Shown here one piece after another: positions 1 through 10,910 of a DNA stretch of 64,000 nucleotides. Origin of the DNA: Pogostemon cablin (taxonomy: Eukaryota; Streptophyta; Magnoliopsida; Lamiales; Lamiaceae); NCBI GenBank assembly GCA_023678885.1, contig CM042962.1, forward strand, positions 20,784,336 through 20,848,335, given 5' to 3'. Both the position numbers and the translations under genes were made by a program. Below the pieces are notes generated by a model. That model was not told where the DNA came from and did no database searches. It worked only from the letters and a program-made list of their open reading frames with translations. Position 1 is the stretch's first letter. Every line of letters begins with the position of its first letter.

Positions 1-70
1 ATCTACTTGGAAAAAATTACAAAACCAGTCTCACTCGTCACAATCTCATTTGGGTTTGGTCCCAATACCT

Positions 71-548
71 TTACTTCAGTTTCAAACTTTTTTTTTCCAG
101 CAAAATGGTCCCACCGTTAACTTTCCCGCTATTCCCGTTAAGCAATTTTGGTCCCACTGAACTAATCCTTAAATACTTGGACCAAAAATGCAAGATTCTT
201 GCATTTTTGGTCCAAAAGCACCTGTGCAATTCAATTTTGGCGGAAAGTGCATCATCCCACATCACGTAATTTTGAGTGTCATTGTTCTGGGTATGGATGA
301 ATTGTTCTTCAATCTTGTTTAAAGTGTTGAGAATCCTTGCACTTTTGTTTAGAGAAAGGGCTTCTTTAATAGCTTCAAAAGGACGCCACTGCCATTCAGA
401 TTCTATCTCTGTAGGAATCTCTATTGCAGCATGGTAAACAGCAACTTCAGATGGAAGCATGAGAATTTTCTCCAACAGGGAAGCATACCCTTCCACAGTT
501 TCTGAAGCTATCATGTTTTTATCAGTACGAGCATTAGCATTACATTAT
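71..548 (-). pseudogene. Glycosyltransferase (GT1/GT4-like) exon fragment
   Basis: The minus-strand reading contains 'ASETVEGYASLLE', 'LPSEVA' and 'ESEWQWRPFE'. These resemble an internal exon of the large plant glycosyltransferase family 1/4 proteins of the Arabidopsis At4g01210 type, recalled from memory. A plausible splice acceptor ('cttgttttag') lies just before the exon at about 548. The similarity fades about 100 residues in, where the frame runs into a hairpin at 177-215 and the element's terminal repeat, so the C-terminal 40 or so residues are not part of the family. The complete protein is roughly ten times longer, so this is a captured or truncated exon, not a gene. Confidence 0.5.
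177..215. repeat. Perfect 19-bp inverted repeat (1-nt spacer)
   Basis: Arms at 177-195 and 197-215 are exact reverse complements (arm ttggaccaaaaatgcaaga) separated by one T. It sits where the glycosyltransferase exon similarity ends and the terminal-repeat sequence begins, so it probably marks a rearrangement junction. Confidence 0.9.
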
Positions 549-759
549 CTAAAACAAGACAACAGCAAGGAAACAAACATGCTATATAAATTTGCTGCCA
601 CCTAGCAGCAGATTCAATCTTGGTGGCCCAACAAGTTCAATGAGCAAACATCAGACCAAGATGAGTGTGAATCGATAACCTATCGATTTCGGGAAGACCA
701 CTGTCGTCAAAAAAACAAGGTAAACTATAATTGAAGCAACAACTTGCAAATTCAGAGTC

Positions 760-1571
760 GAGTAGCCTAGAGCCGTCAAAATAGGCTGGGCCCGCCGGGC
801 CGAACCACACGCGCCTATATAATTGGTGGGTTGGGTCTGGTATTTCTAGCCCGCAACTCGCCTAGGCCCGCACCGCCTAAGCCCGCCAAATGGTGGGTTG
901 AGGCGGGTTTGGCCAGCCCCGCCCCGCCTAAGCCCGCCACATGTCAAACTCGAGAAAAATGCCTAAAGTTTATCTTTCGTGTATCATGCTTTACAAAAGT
1001 TTACTGCTTTAAACCTGTTCTTCTTTTAATTCTTGATTTAGATTGAAATTTTGAAAAAAAAAATATTGATTATGTTTAGGTAATTATTTTGTTTGGGGGT
1101 AATTAATATTTGTGTTTGTATTTATATTCTTGCAAATTAGAAGAAAAAAATTATGAAATTTGCCGATTTGAATCAAAGTCATAATATATATGATATTAGA
1201 AATACGAACTCAAGTGGTAAATATAAGTCGAGGAAATTTTCAAATGTTTGAAACTTTTTTGTGAAGAGAGGAGTTGGTAAGAATGCAGATTCTATAGGAA
1301 TCATGTTTATTTTTAATTGTCTTGTTGATATTGTAGTATTTTGTACCATTATTTTGGTATTCATTTTAATAATATCATCCCTAATTAAAAAGAAAAAAAA
1401 ATAACGGGTTGGCCCGCCATAGCCAGCGATCCGCCTTTGGATGGGTTGGGCAGAACATTTCTAGCCCGCAACCCGCTTAGGCCCTCCCTGCCTAAGCCCG
1501 CCAAATGGCGGGTTGAGGCGGTTTTGGCCAGCCCTGCCCCGCTTGCCCGTTTTGACAGCTCTAGAGTAGCC
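760..1571. mobile_element. Non-autonomous hAT element with 8-bp target duplication
   Basis: The element occupies 768-1563 (796 bp). It is flanked by the exact 8-bp duplication GAGTAGCC (760-767 and 1564-1571). Its ends are inverted copies: left 'tagagccgtcaaaa', right (reverse complement) 'tagagctgtcaaaa'. An 8-bp duplication and this end sequence are typical of the hAT superfamily. Subterminal regions (about 782-960 and 1400-1560) are GC-rich inverted repeats built on 'cccgccaaatggygggttgaggcgg', while the centre is AT-rich with no transposase. It is nested inside the larger candidate Mutator-like element. Confidence 0.85.
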
Positions 1572-2415
1572 CATGAATACTCCAATTACAGAACGACAGC
1601 TTGAATTAGTTTCTATCCAAAGGAGAAGAATCCAGAACCAACCTGGTTGTGACAAAATTCTTAACGAATTGGTAAGGTGATTCTATCGTCACCAATCATC
1701 GATGGTAGGAAATTGTGCGGAAGCCCAAAGGAACTAATAAATTAGGAAAATAAACAATTTCGGGTTGAGGAATTCTTTACAATCTGACTATAAAGAATTC
1801 AACTAGCTAAGAGAAAGCACAATCAGTTCCCCACTTTGAAAAAATCAAAATGCCCTGGATATTGGGATGCAGTCGCCCAGCGATCGCCTGAGAGATGAAA
1901 ATGGGACGCTATGTGAACTATGAAAAGGCCCTAGAATAGGCCTCCGATGGAATGGAAATCGCACTCTGAAAGGGGTAATTAGGCGAAACCATCAGCAGAG
2001 AGAGGGGCCATCGCTAGGCGTTAAAGCCAGGATTGGCCGATGCACACTGGTGGAAGATTCAGTGGAACACACTTCTGATGTTAATCAAGCGGCGACAGTG
2101 AAAGATCTGAAACAGGGAAGGAGATCCTTTAGCAGCGGCCCCAGGGCGGCCATCGAGACTCTGTTAGCAGCGATTTATTCTATCGATGGTCGGCCGCTTG
2201 AAACGAGAAGAACCGGCACGTCGGAGGATAAGCAAACCACACTGTTGCTAAAATTGAACGCCGACGATTTAGGCGAAAGAACCCTAGACAGCCTTGTTTT
2301 GTCGGTGAAGATGTCACATCGGTGAGAGATTTAGGGAGAACTCTAATTTGGGGAAAATAATTAGGGTTTGTTTGGGGGTTGTAGTGTTTTGTATTTGGAC
2401 AAAGAAACCCGTTTC
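1572..2415 (-). other. 5'UTR/leader-like sequence, no supported ORF
   Basis: This is relatively GC-rich compared with the flanks. On the minus strand it begins with 'aaaccctaatta' near 2355, a telo-box-like motif common in plant leaders, and carries pyrimidine-rich stretches. Short open frames exist on both strands (for example 2050-2325, plus) but resemble nothing I recognise and overlap each other. It reads like a captured promoter/leader segment with an interrupted intron, upstream of the glycosyltransferase exon on the same strand. Confidence 0.3.
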
Positions 2416-2766
2416 TATCCAACTAACGCCTCTCTGTTACATTTAGACGGTAGTGGGATGAAAATTGCCCAAAAAATATTGTGTGGAATCATTATTGCTG
2501 AAAAAAAATATTTGGGACTAAAGTTAAGACTATTGAGACCAAACCCAAACGGAACTATTACGGGTGAGATATTGCAATTTTCTCGATCTACTTGCCATAG
2601 TTGAATTAAATTCAACCTCATTTTATATTTTAAAAGATTCATGTTTTAATTTTCCAATAATTAAACATAATACACAATTAAAGTGTACATAGACAAATTA
2701 AAAAAATTAAAGAAAAAAAGCATCATAGAAAATTCAATAATAAAAAATATTAATTAAACATAAATA

Positions 2767-3046
2767 CTTGTGTAAACTGGGTTTACATAGTTTTTTATGT
2801 AAATCATGTTACTCTTTAGACACATAAATGGTTACTCTTCAAAATTAAACAATTACTCTTCAATTAATTATTGTACACCCTGATTTTTCGATTATTTTTT
2901 AGTACATGAAAAATTACTCTTTAAAAATATGAATTATAGCTCTTATATATAAAAATTATTACTATTCAAAAAGTATTTTTTTATATACTAAAGAGTTACT
3001 TTAAAAAATAAGATTTATAACTCATGTAAATCTGATTTACGTGAGA
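2767..3046. mobile_element. Possible MITE with imperfect terminal inverted repeats
   Basis: The left end 'cttgtgtaaactgggtttac' and the reverse complement of the right end 'tctcacgtaaatcagatttac' match imperfectly, and both are followed inward by an 'actctttag'-type stretch. The interior is AT-rich and non-coding. No clear target duplication was seen. Confidence 0.4.
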
Positions 3047-3818
3047 CCCACTCTTAATTAAAATATAGTATTGTATAACGTAATTATTTTAGGCAAACTC
3101 TTCTTTGCAACCGGGTGCACAAATTAAAATTTATGCACCCACATTTAGAACTTATACCCTAAATCATTTGGATAAAGTATATTCTAAATCACAAGATTAA
3201 ATACAATTATACCCCTAAAATTAAATTTTAAAAAAAATTAATAAATAAAACGAAATAAAAAATTTAATATATAGTGAAGGGTGGGTCAGCGAATTGTGGG
3301 GTGGGGGTGCCGCGCGGTTGTATCATTTTTAAGATCATAAAAAGACCATTAATTCGATCTAATTTTTATTGATAATAAATTTACAATGAAAAAATTATAA
3401 AATTTTAAAAATTTGAGTGAAAATTATTTTTTGAAAAATAAAATGTAAAAAATGTGATTGGATTTTTTTAATTACTTTTAACGTCAATCTCTTATTGCTA
3501 ATTATGAATAAAAATTTATATAATAAATAAAAATATATACACTTTGTTAGTGAAATTTTTACTAAAAAATTAAGTGTAAAAAAATTATACAATTATTAAA
3601 AAAATTATATGCTATTGAATAAAAAGTTATACACATATGAGTGCAACTGTGCAAGCTGCACCTAAATGCACCGAATATCAACTCATCTCTTATTTATGTT
3701 AGTTACACTTTCCAATCAAAATTTTGCATATGTATTTTACTTTATATCTTATTTTTATTTATTTATTAAATAAAAATCCAATTTTAGAGGAAACTTTCCT
3801 ATTTTGGCACTATTGTGT

Positions 3819-3821
<3 letters not shown>

Positions 3822-3904
<83 letters not shown>
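3822..3904. repeat. (TA)n dinucleotide repeat
   Basis: An uninterrupted run of about 83 bases of alternating T and A. Open frames encoding YIYIYI through it are artefacts. Confidence 0.97.
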
Positions 3905-3908
<4 letters not shown>

Positions 3909-4445
3909 CAAATTGTAACACATGTCGACTATAGTTGTAAACTAGTAAAACATATTTGTAATGAACCATATTATAACACGTTAAAAATATATCTTAATTC
4001 ATTATTTATCATACTTTAAAAAGATATATTTTAAGTGCGAATTAGTATATTTTACTTGTATAACAAACATATTTTAACAAGGTTTCCAACCACCTTAATT
4101 ACCAAACTTTTTTTTTTCTAAAAGCTCTCCATTTTTTGTAAGTGCTTTTCTTAAACTTTCACAGCCCTTCTACATGAGTTTTTTTTATTTTAACACAAAG
4201 GTGCCCCTAAAAAATACATACGCACAAATAGAGAGCGCACATTGGAGAATGGTTCCCAACTAATCATAATTTTGATTTTATTTGAGAATTAGGACTATTG
4301 TATGATTTCCTTGCCCTTTTGACAACGAGGGCTAGTCATACAATTTTTACTAGGTATCCCAATTAATTAACAGTCCACATTCCGTCAAAAAAAAAAATAA
4401 ATAAATAATAGTCCACAGTATGAGGTACTTGGGAGTTGGGAGGTG

Positions 4446-4499
4446 ATATCCATATCTCGAAACATTTCATTAATATCCATATCTCGAAACATTTCATTA
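4446..4499. repeat. 27-bp tandem duplication
   Basis: Two adjacent identical 27-bp units (atatccatatctcgaaacat followed by ttcatta) lie upstream of the SPEAR-family pseudogene, followed by a CCACCC-rich stretch. Confidence 0.9.
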
Positions 4500-4758
4500 A
4501 CCCGTCGACCTACCCACCCAACCTCCACCCCACCCACCCACCCACCCTGCATTTTGTATTTCTCAGCTGTACATACTTCTACTTCTGCATTTTGTATTTT
4601 CTCTTCTGCTTGCTAGCTTTTCTCTTTCTACTAATCTCTCTCTCCTCTATTTATCTCATTACAGTTTTTCATACTCAGCCACTGTTGTATTAATTATAGC
4701 ATACTGCACCTGCAAAAATAGCTTCTTCTGGTCTCATGCCGCGGCCAATGATCGATAA

Positions 4759-5878
4759 ACCCTAAATCCAAACGGAGAACTGCTCTTTCACCAAGATCAC
4801 CCACCAATACGATGTAGTTCCGGGAGAAGAAAGTCATCGTCATCAACGGCGGCTGGGAAGAAGAAAAAAACTCCTCAGAGAGGAATGGGGGTGGAGAAGC
4901 TGGAGAACCTTCGGATGCAAGAAGGATTGACGAAAATGACGGAGATCAACCACCAATCTTTCACAGCCGTTGATCGTCTTCCTGATCCCGTGAATTTCAT
5001 GGTGATGAACAACGCTTCTTCTGCTACAATCGCTCATCAGCTTCCCATCTCCTAGCAAATGAATCTGAACCAGAGTGCTTATATGGGTTATCATGGCCAT
5101 ATGGGTGTTGGAGGACGTTTCCCCAATTCCGATCGAAAATTTGGGATTAAAAGTGGGTGTATAAATCATTCTGAGTTTTTTGGTACGAGTGGATTATTTA
5201 GAGAGCTCTCTTCAACCCCAAATTAGGTCGGTTTATCTCTACACTACTGTAATGATTGCCACAAGGTAACCTCCCTCATTCATTGAAATACTCTCTCTCT
5301 CTCTATCTCTTTCTCTCTCATACATTTGGTGATTAATTTCAGAAGAAGAAGATTGTTATGGGCGAGGGTGGATTTTCGGGGTTGAAAATTGGAGACAATA
5401 GAATATTATGGAGGAAAATCAGGGTTTTGTCGGATATTCTGTTGGAAATCTCAAGAAGGTGATCATTTCCATGAACATGTTGTTTATTTTGTATATATAT
5501 GTACGTATATATATGCTGTGTTAAGTTTCTTGCAAGGACTTTCTCAGATTTTCTGTTATTTACAAGATTCGGTACATAAAATGTGGATTTTCTTGTTAAA
5601 TGTAAACAGTAAATAATACAAACATGTAGATATGATTCAGTATGCTGAAATTCTTTTCTACTCTGGATTTATTTGACAAGAAGAGTTTGTAGGGCGTAGA
5701 GGTAGTGGCAGTTTACAAGAAAGGATCAGAGGAAGAAAGAATGGTGGAGTATGAGTTCTTCCCAACATCAGAGAGGGGTGATGATGAGTTGGTGATGATG
5801 GGATCTTCTGGAACTTCTTCTTCTTCTCCAGTGGCTGCCTCAAATTGCTTTGATCTCTCTCTTAAATTCTCTTATTAG
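4759..5878 (+). pseudogene. SPEAR/SPOROCYTELESS-family transcription co-repressor adaptor, pseudogene
   Basis: Plant SPEAR proteins (SPL/NZZ, TIE1 relatives) link TCP-type factors to TOPLESS through a C-terminal EAR motif. Three exons can be followed: 4759-5265, 5343-5458 and 5693-5878, with GT..AG introns at 5266-5342 and 5459-5692. Exon 1 has the family signature KKKKTPQRGMGVEKLENLR, then 'RELSSTPN' and a C..C stretch ending 'CNDCHK' at the splice site. Exon 3 has 'VEVVAVYKKG', 'EYEFFP' and the EAR-like end 'FDLSLKF' (5849-5869) before the stop at 5876. It is broken: no in-frame start Met follows the stop at 4756, in-frame TAGs occur at 5053 and 5224, and exon 2 needs a frame change near 5390. 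The clean splice structure suggests fairly recent loss. Confidence 0.8.
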
Positions 5879-6087
5879 GAAACCTGGATAAAGTCTGATG
5901 TTAGTTTTTGTCTTCATACATTTTGGTGAAATGCATTTGTTAGGAACTCTAAGGCACAGCCTTTTTCTTTTCCAGTTTGGTTGTTAGTCTACTTTCAACT
6001 CCAGTTTGGGACAATGCATTTTCTGAGTCTTTTTGCCACCACTCTCTCTCTCCCGCTCTCCCCTCTCTCTCTACATAAGTTTCTTAA
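5508..6087 (+). repeat. Segment duplicated at 13288-13750
   Basis: This covers intron 2, exon 3 and the 3' region of the SPEAR-family pseudogene. It begins at 'atatgctgtgttaagtttc' and ends in CT-rich sequence before 'agtttct'. Both copies keep the same order and orientation, about 7.8 kb apart, with substitutions and small indels. Confidence 0.85.
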
Positions 6088-6510
6088 ATTATTAATATTT
6101 GTTTGCTGCTGTGAGATCTTACTAATAGCTTCACTTGGATCGCATTTGTATTCATCATGACTCATGAGTCATTCCTGCATTATGGAGACCTAAATTGATT
6201 TAGGCATTATTTTCATGGTACTTTAAGAGACACTAATCCCGAAAACAATTGCTGTTAAAGAATAATACCCTTTCCATTCCCACAATTTACGATGGTAACA
6301 AGATTTTTTTTTTTAAAAAGTGTGTACAGTAATACTATGTTTCCCTGTATTACATGAGTTATATTTTTTATAATATAACTTTTTAAAATGATCTTTACAT
6401 TATTATGTTAATTTCGATATGTTTTAATGTAATATTATATTCGTTCTGTTTTTCATGTTCGTATATATTTATCTTTATTTATTGTAATTATGATATTTAC
6501 CTTTAAATGG
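6088..6510. other. Non-coding 3' flank of the SPEAR-family pseudogene
   Basis: AT-rich sequence with no supported gene, ending at the Stowaway MITE. Confidence 0.5.
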
Positions 6511-6717
6511 TACTCCCTCCGTCCCATAAAAAAATTCACACTTTCTATTTTTGTTCATCCTATAAACAAGTTTACATCCCCAAATAAGGAAATACACACA
6601 AATCAATAACCACACAACACACTTTAATTTCAAAATTGACACCCCTTTACAACTCACATAACTTACAACTCACCCCTTTACAATAACTGTGAACTTCTTT
6701 ATGGGACGGAGGGAGTA
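6511..6717. mobile_element. Stowaway-type MITE
   Basis: Near-perfect terminal inverted repeats 'CTCCCTCCGTCCCATAAA' start at 6513 and end at 6715, flanked by the TA target duplication (6511-6512, 6716-6717). The total of about 200 bp and the end sequence are diagnostic of Tc1/mariner-derived Stowaway MITEs. Confidence 0.93.
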
Positions 6718-6787
6718 TATTATGTAACTGAATTGAAATAAATAAAAAGTGAAATATAATCATATATTTATATTATCTGTAACATTA

Positions 6788-8477
6788 ATTACTGTAAATT
6801 CTAAAAACTTCACCAAACACAACATTAACTGTGTTGTTGTTTGTTTTTCCTTCTTCATCCAGACAAAGTATTTTTAGGTTTGTCCTACTCTTAACCCTGG
6901 AGAGTGCTACATATAACTGACCATGTGTAAATACATGTTTCGTTAGGAAACTCCAACACTCGATAATGATTGTTCCTAACTTTTGTTTATAGTCATCGCA
7001 AAACACACCAACACTGGAACTATCTCCTTTGAAACGTAACTGGTAGTGTGTTGTTCGTTGGGCTCAAAATCATTCTAGGAATTAACACCAATCTCTCTTT
7101 ATTTTTACCACCTAGTATCTTCGCTTCAATAACATGAATCCCCAATTTAGTTACTATCAATCTAGTTCCATTACATAATCCTGAAACTGGATCAATGTTT
7201 CTGAGGAGCATTATTGGAACTCCTACCTTAAGTACCAAAATATGATTAGGGAGTCCAGAACACTTAAGAGAATTCAAAAAATCTTCCGAATATAGACTAT
7301 TAGTGTTGGGTGATCTATCATTTGGACAGATTTTATCTGAACTAAGATATTCTGTTGCTTCCCTAGGAAACATATTTAGCATGTGGTCATTGACTGTCTC
7401 TACCACTCTATGTGTAGGAGCTAGAATTGCTCTATCCTCAAAATATCCTGGTGTATTGCAATTTTCCAATAATGATGGATATATACTGTTAACAATAGCA
7501 TCCACTAGGTTCTCGTCGTTCAATATTAGTAGGTCCGAAGGGATCTCAATTGTGTACTCTCCATCATTACCTTCCCCAACATCACCATTACCAACATTCA
7601 ATATCCAATCAGAGAACTCAGCAAAATCATGTTCATTATTTTCAAGATCATCTCTTTCAGAAGAGTAGCCTCATATTTTTGTGAGTGTTAGCACCGTACA
7701 ATCATCCCATATGCTCGAAGAGTTGATTGTTGCTGATATTATATCCTCGCGGGTGCCTTTTGTAACCACAGGCAAAATTTGTCTGAAATCTCTACCAAAA
7801 ACCACCGTTTTCCCTCCAAATGGTTTTTCTTCTAGAATGGGGTTAATCAACCTCATAATGTCTCTCAAAATCCTATCAAGTGCCATAAAACAATACCTCT
7901 TTACCATTGGCGCTTCATTCCATATAATGAGACTACTTTTTTGAAGCAATGTGCACAATTCAGTTCCGGGCTTAATATTGTACGTGGAGTTTTCATTCAC
8001 CTTCAAAGGTATTGCAAACCTGGATTGGGCGGTTCGTCCTCCTGGAAGAAGAAGCACTGCTATTCCACTCGAAGCTACATTAATGACGATATGACCGTCT
8101 TTTCTCAAAGCAGCAGATAATGTGTTCCAAATAAAAGTTTTCCCTGTTCCCCCAAATCCATAAAGAAAAAACATTCCTCCGTTATTGCTGGTAACTGCTC
8201 TCATCACAGTTTCATACACGGTACGTTGCTCATCCGTTAAAGATCCATATAATCTGTTATGGGTTTGATTCATCTCTGCTCTATCATAACATGTCTCTTC
8301 TAGAATGAGCTTATTTCGTCCATCCGCCGCGATATTGAAATCTGAAAATGGCATACAACTAAACCTTTTTAGACTATTGCCATGTTTCAGCAATAGTTTT
8401 TCTAACTCAATCAAGGTGTAATTCTTCAATTGATCCTCTGATATATGGAAATCTTCGAAGAAGGGTAAAAAGAGATT
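6788..8477 (-). pseudogene. Helitron helicase (PIF1-like) C-terminal domain, pseudogene
   Basis: The minus strand encodes the SF1B helicase half of a plant Helitron RepHel protein, which unwinds DNA during rolling-circle transposition. A possible splice acceptor lies at 8477. Visible motifs, by residue from 8429, are Walker A GFGGTGKT (91-98), Walker B region LIIWNEAPM (N171, where the family has D) and FGRDFRQILPV (211-221). The usual 'NMRL' motif sits in a shifted frame at the TGA at 7671-7673. Downstream are 'RAILAPTH', 'LKVGVPIMLLRNID', 'GLCNGTRL' and the motif VI region 'HGQLYVALSRVKSR' near 6900. The motif V region near 6980 has a stop and frame changes. The Rep endonuclease half is absent, so it is dead. 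Confidence 0.88.
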
Positions 8478-8773
8478 CTGTTAAAGATTGTGAATAATAT
8501 TTTCTATGCACTTTAAGCAATTGATATTTTTTGTTAAACTGATTTGTCTGCATTTTAACTTATGAAGTTGTTGTAGATTATGATTCAAATATGGTTCTTA
8601 TGTTTTTGTTAATATGCTATATGTGTAACTATCGAACATCAATGTATTATTTTAGTTCTCATAAAATATTATAGCCAAGTTATTATATCATAAAATAATT
8701 TTCAGTTTTTTGTCATTTGTCTTTATTTTTATAATATTTACAGCCAAAACTGTGTGTAAGTTATGCAATAATT

Positions 8774-8995
8774 AATTTGCTCAAGTTAAAAGTTATAGAA
8801 ATAAAATTAATACTAAATGATAATATGAAAAATATAATAAGTTATTATAGGATAAAATTTACACTACTAAATTGTATTAGATTTGCACTATTTATTTTGC
8901 TCAAGGACCAAATGAAAAAAAGATTTAAAACTTATAGGAATAAAATTAATACTAAATGACAATATGAAAAATGTAATAAATTATAGGGTCAAAAT
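8774..8995. repeat. AT-rich tandem duplication (about 139-bp offset)
   Basis: A block running from 'tttgctcaag' to 'taatactaaatgayaatatg' occurs twice, with a small insertion in the second copy. It lies between the two Helitron gene fragments. Confidence 0.65.
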
Positions 8996-9489
8996 CAATA
9001 AAATTCAAGTCAGTTTTGTTGGTTTCCAATGGCAAAGTCAATCGCACCAACGTGAAATTATGGATGTTCAACTTGAATTCATGATTTGTAATAATGGCCG
9101 ACCCAACATTTTCAGCAACATGGAAATTTGATATAATATATGTTGCCCCCTCACTTAACAATTTCTCAAAATTTGAGATGTGATTATGGTGAATTGTTGC
9201 TTGAATCTTCGAACCCTACATATATAATATAACAATAATTAAATAAAAAACCTTATCATGTTAATAATCTAAAAGTTGTGAAAATATAAAATATACCGTA
9301 TACTTAAAAAATATTTAATCAATACAATCAACTAAAATTTACCTTTTCATCCATCATAATCATATCCAGGTATGTTTTTTTGTCTGTATTATCAAGGTAT
9401 GATATCCAAAGCCTCAAGCATTTAACTTTAATCCGCCAAGTCTCCTTTTGCATAGTAATTTCAGACACAGGATCATAAATTGATGACAT
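8985..9489 (-). pseudogene. RPA1-like OB-fold protein fragment, Helitron-associated
   Basis: Two exons on the minus strand: 9343-9489 (ATG at 9489, 49 codons, donor GT at 9342-9341) and about 8985-9215 (acceptor AG at 9217-9216), joined in phase 0. Exon 1 has 'WRIKVKCLRLW'. Exon 2 has 'GSKIQATIHH', 'LLSEGATYIISNF' and 'FKLNIHNFTLVRLT', the pattern of the first OB fold of plant replication protein A large-subunit relatives. Plant Helitrons commonly carry RPA-like genes, and this one lies upstream of, and on the same strand as, the helicase fragment. It stops after one OB fold, far shorter than a whole RPA1-like protein, so it is truncated. Confidence 0.65.
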
Positions 9490-10669
9490 GATTTAATAAA
9501 GGAAAAAAATCGTATAAAGATTGCAAGTGAGGCAAAAAAAATTTCACTATAGATGAATATTGATCGATTGTATTATGTCATATACTTATATACAATGAAT
9601 TTATATGATAAATATGGTAATAAATAATATAAAATCAACACAAAAATTACTTTAAAAATATTAAATTTTAATAATATACTTCATCTTTCCTAAAATTATT
9701 AAAACTTAATTTAAATAATCAAACAACAACAAAAGTTTTTGTTTCTTCATAAATTTACCAAAAATTTATAACTAATCGATTGTACTATGTCTTAATTAAA
9801 ATTTATATGCTAAATATGGAAATAAATAATTTAAAATACAATGGAAATAAATAATTTAAAATACACACAAAATTTACAGATTAAATCAAAAATATTTAAA
9901 GTATTAAATTTAATTACTTACATAAACTTTTATAAGAAAATTACTTAATATAATATTAAGAAAATTACTTAAAATAATATTATTACATAATACTATAATT
10001 TATCAAAACTTTATAACTAATTGATTCGATTGTACTATGCCTTAATTAAAATTTATATGCTAAATATGAAAATAAATAATTTAAAATACACACCAAATTT
10101 ACAGATTAAATCAAAAATATTTGAAGTATTAAATTTAACTACTTACATTAACTTTTATAAGAAAATTTCTTAAAATAATATTAAGAAAATTACTTAAAAA
10201 AATATTATTACATAATACTATAAATTTACCAAAACTTTATAACGATTGTACCATACCTTAATTAAAATGTATATGCTAAATATGAAAATAAATAATTTAA
10301 AATCCAATGAAAATAAATAATTTAAAATTCACACAAAATTTATGGATTAAATAAATAATATTTAAAGTATTAAATTAAATTACTAATATAAACTTAAAAT
10401 AATATTATTATGTATTAATGGTAGGATTATTAAATATTTAAATTAAGATGTATTAATGGTAGGATTACAAAATATTAATTATTTTAAATTAAATTAAATA
10501 TACATTAATTGCGGGATCAACGTGGGAGCGCTACATACACAAAATTTTCCAAGGAGCAACGTGGAGCGCCACCTCACAATTTAAAAAAAATATTTTTGGC
10601 AAGCACTTGTAAATTAATAGTATTAATGAAATGATGATTAATATATTAGGGTATTTTTGGGTAATTTAA
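9490..10669. repeat. AT-rich direct repeats (about 210-250 bp units)
   Basis: Four related units begin at 'cgattgtactatg' or variants near 9565, 9777, 10027 and 10243. They share 'ttatatgctaaatatggaaa' and 'aatttacagattaaatcaaa' blocks, and within some units a 25-bp 'atggaaataaataatttaaa' segment is itself doubled. A GC-richer stretch with 'gagcgctac' and 'gagcgccacc' follows near 10530-10575. There is no coding sequence. The block lies upstream of the RPA-like start, so it may be the 5' region of the decayed Helitron. Confidence 0.6.
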
Positions 10670-10875
10670 TACTCCCTCCGTCTGGTTCTAAGGTATCCAT
10701 TTTCTTTTTGCACGTGGATTAAGGGTATTATTATTATATGTAAAGTTGGTAGTTGTATTAGAGGGAAGTGGTGAGTCATATTATGTACTTTTTTACTAAA
10801 TAGGGGAAATTGATATCTTTGAAGCGGACGCCAAAAATAGTAAAATAGATATCTTAGAAGTGGACTGATGAAGTA
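10670..10875. mobile_element. Stowaway-type MITE, diverged
   Basis: Starts TACTCCCTCCGTCTGG and ends 'gactgatgaagta', with TA at both edges. The inner ends also match ('tctaaggtatc' against 'tctaagatatc'). It shares an internal 'gtagttgtattag' block with the MITE at 14069-14326, so both belong to one subfamily. Confidence 0.75.
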
Positions 10876-10910
10876 TAAAAATTGTATAAAATAGTTACAG
10901 TTAAGACAAA

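Larger units (their letters stand above)
1..2600. mobile_element. Candidate Mutator-like (Pack-MULE-type) element, left end at window edge
   Basis: The first 170 bases and the stretch around 2440-2600 are inverted copies of each other. Read inward, both contain 'gggaccaaaccc' (with small changes), an 'agtggga..aaaattgc' block and an outer end near 'gatctacttg'. The similarity is imperfect but spans about 150 bp. Long terminal inverted repeats enclosing pieces of unrelated host genes are the hallmark of Pack-MULEs. Here the interior holds a glycosyltransferase exon and 5'UTR-like sequence, plus a later hAT insertion. The 9-bp target duplication cannot be checked because the left end is the window edge. 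The alternative is two independent repeats in opposite orientation. Confidence 0.45.
2600..4440. other. AT-rich spacer without genes
   Basis: No coding stretch is supported here. It contains a possible MITE (2767-3046), a (TA)n tract (3822-3904) and homopolymer-rich DNA. A 'gggtgcac' motif near 3112 and a 'gtgcaacTGTGCAAGCTGCAC' stretch near 3640 could be ends of another decayed element, but I could not define it. Confidence 0.6.

Noticed and set aside
831..1046. Pro-rich open frame and the mirror frames at 1385-1655
   Set aside because: They lie entirely inside the GC-rich subterminal repeats of the hAT element.
2050..2422. Overlapping open frames on both strands in the leader-like region
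   Set aside because: No recognisable domain, opposite-strand overlap and no supporting splice or start context.
3724..4019. Open frames encoding YIYIYI repeats (also 11808-12236)
   Set aside because: Translation of (TA)n tracts.
4843..5169. Minus-strand 108-codon open frame
   Set aside because: Antisense shadow of SPEAR-family exon 1.
7303..7944. Plus-strand open frames over the helicase
   Set aside because: Shadows of the minus-strand Helitron helicase, which has clear motifs.
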